From the NCBI GenBank assembly GCA_022457155.1, contig JAJGOT010000155.1, positions 1,223,501 through 1,287,500 on the forward strand: a stretch of DNA of 64,000 nt. Reading direction: 5' to 3'. Origin of the DNA: Cladopsammia gracilis. Lineage: Eukaryota; Cnidaria; Anthozoa; Scleractinia; Dendrophylliidae. This document shows, piece after piece, positions 63,018 through 64,000 of this stretch (position 1 is the stretch's first letter; each line of letters begins with the position of its first letter). A program made the position numbers and the translations under genes. Below the pieces are notes generated by a model. That model was not told the DNA's origin, did not search any database, and saw only the letters and a list, made by a program, of their open reading frames with translations.

Positions 63018-63118
63018 AAACTTTTTTTCTTTTTTTTTTCCCAAGACAACCTTAATTTTTTTCTTTTTGTCGCTAAACAAGCCTGCAGGCCGCATTACCA
63101 TCAAGCGTTTTAAAAATA

Positions 63119-63436
63119 TCAATCCCGTCGATGTAAACTCGCAACGTAAAGACCTTGGGGAGCCCACTGGGCATGAGAATACGATGATGATCCGATATGT
63201 TGTGCGATATGCTGTACTCTGTATATCTGTGCCGTAGCTTCAGCAACATGGAGGATTTCAGCAATGTTCTTCAAGTCTTTACCACTGATAAATTCTTGCG
63301 TGCATATTTTACCATTAGACTTGAGGTTCGTTCTTGCTGTATAAACGAAGTAGACTGGCTTTCTACAAAACAACATAAAAAATACACTAAGGCGCGGCAA
63401 GCATTGAGAATGTTTACACAAGACTGAATGCAACAC
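63119..63436 (-). CDS. Possible helicase HTH-like exon, weak
   Basis: Minus-strand frame reading FISGKDLKNIAEILHVAEAT and AQIYRVQHIA. The pattern GxxxxxIAexlxVaexTaqxY resembles the helix-turn-helix found at the C-terminus of RecQ/WRN-type helicases. Only this segment is suggestive, and there is no recognisable helicase nearby. It may be an isolated exon or a coincidence. Confidence 0.3.
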   Translation of the reverse strand: MLHSVLCKHSQCLPRLSVFFMLFCRKPVYFVYTARTNLKSNGKICTQEFISGKDLKNIAEILHVAEATAQIYRVQHIAQHIGSSSYSHAQWAPQGLYVASLHRRD

Positions 63437-64000
63437 ACAACAATATGTAATATTTCTGTTATAGTTTTATTTATATGGATCTTAATTCAGACGCAGTTTC
63501 AAAGAAACAGATTTTGCCTACCGAGGTAATAAGTTTAGCTCTCTTTGCACCACTGGAACTTCCTTCCCCAGTGGATGTCAATGCCAAGGTACGTTTTCTG
63601 ATGGAAAATAAGAAATCCTCATACAATTCCAAGATGTATTGAATTCACTGTTATGTTAATGTCTCCTTACCGATCAGCCAATATTCCTAGCGTCGAATAA
63701 GATTTCTGCGTGGGAGAAAGCTGGAGACGTGATTGGCGATACAGTAAAACTTTCTCCTGCTGCTATGCGCACAGGTTTTTGTTGTGAATTCCCCATGATG
63801 TTGCAGATCTTGTTTCAAACGAGGTGGCAATGAGTAATCAATTCACTGTGTGTCGAATAAGTTAAAAATGATTTTTGGAAGGTTCCACACATTAGGTTTT
63901 CTTGAAAATGCGCACAAGAGAGCATATGATACAAAATAGTAAGCTCACTTCTATTTTCACACAGAAAATCTTTACTAAAATGCAGCATTTTAACATTTCC
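63437..64000. other. No feature seen
   Basis: AT-rich end of the window; no ORF with similarity and no structured repeat recognised. Confidence 0.45.

Overview
The window reads as an AT-rich metazoan genome segment, most like a cnidarian such as a coral or sea anemone. This is inferred from the repeat families (BEL/Pao, Ty3/Gypsy, several DIRS-type tyrosine-recombinase retroelements, a GIY-YIG Penelope-like element with hammerhead ribozymes) and from multicopy-looking YqaJ, BEN and SAP protein genes with introns. It is almost entirely transposon-derived. There are no rRNA genes, no convincing functional tRNA and no CRISPR array.

Layout: 1.2-2.0 kb holds a frameshifted DDE_Tnp_4 (Harbinger-type) transposase. 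2.4-15.5 kb (minus strand) is a two-exon YqaJ-type nuclease gene. Its intron is 12 kb long because an 11.6-kb CACAG-ended DNA element (2765-14350) inserted into the last bases of the intron. That element carries GTAAAG-rich ends, a palindromic array of hammerhead-like motifs (4.5-5.1 kb), an inverted-repeat element and a structurally intact BEL/Pao retrotransposon (6391-12436) with identical LTRs. 16.9-19.8 kb (plus) is a decayed gene with SAP and Tudor-like regions and a 47-bp minisatellite in its intron. 20.3-21.7 kb (minus) is an unrecognised coiled-coil gene with a 162-bp Harbinger-like MITE in its coding sequence. 25.15-25.49 kb is a BEN-domain remnant.

28.3-39.2 kb is a DIRS element (SAP-like/gag, RT-RNase H, tyrosine recombinase) split by an apparently intact Gypsy element (29126-36154, identical 186-bp LTRs, TTTG duplication). 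The Gypsy pol reading frame opens with a MYND-type zinc finger. It is joined to gag by a textbook -1 frameshift signal (G GGA AAC, then a stem and a possible pseudoknot).

42.0-50.6 kb is a second DIRS copy, broken into four pieces by a LINE-like tail, a 4-kb insertion, a 2.06-kb TIR element and a Penelope-like element. The Penelope-like element carries oppositely oriented hammerhead ribozymes and is itself split by a 1.1-kb TIR element. 53.2-56.8 kb is a third DIRS fragment containing another 47-bp minisatellite. 58.2-60.0 kb is a tandem array of about 245-bp units, each holding a 57-nt exon-like block. The end of the window has a Gypsy integrase relic, unrecognised exon-like ORFs and a tRNA-like/SINE head.

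The order of insertion can be read from the nesting: old host genes and DIRS copies first, then DNA elements and the Penelope-like element, then the two LTR elements with identical LTRs as the most recent.
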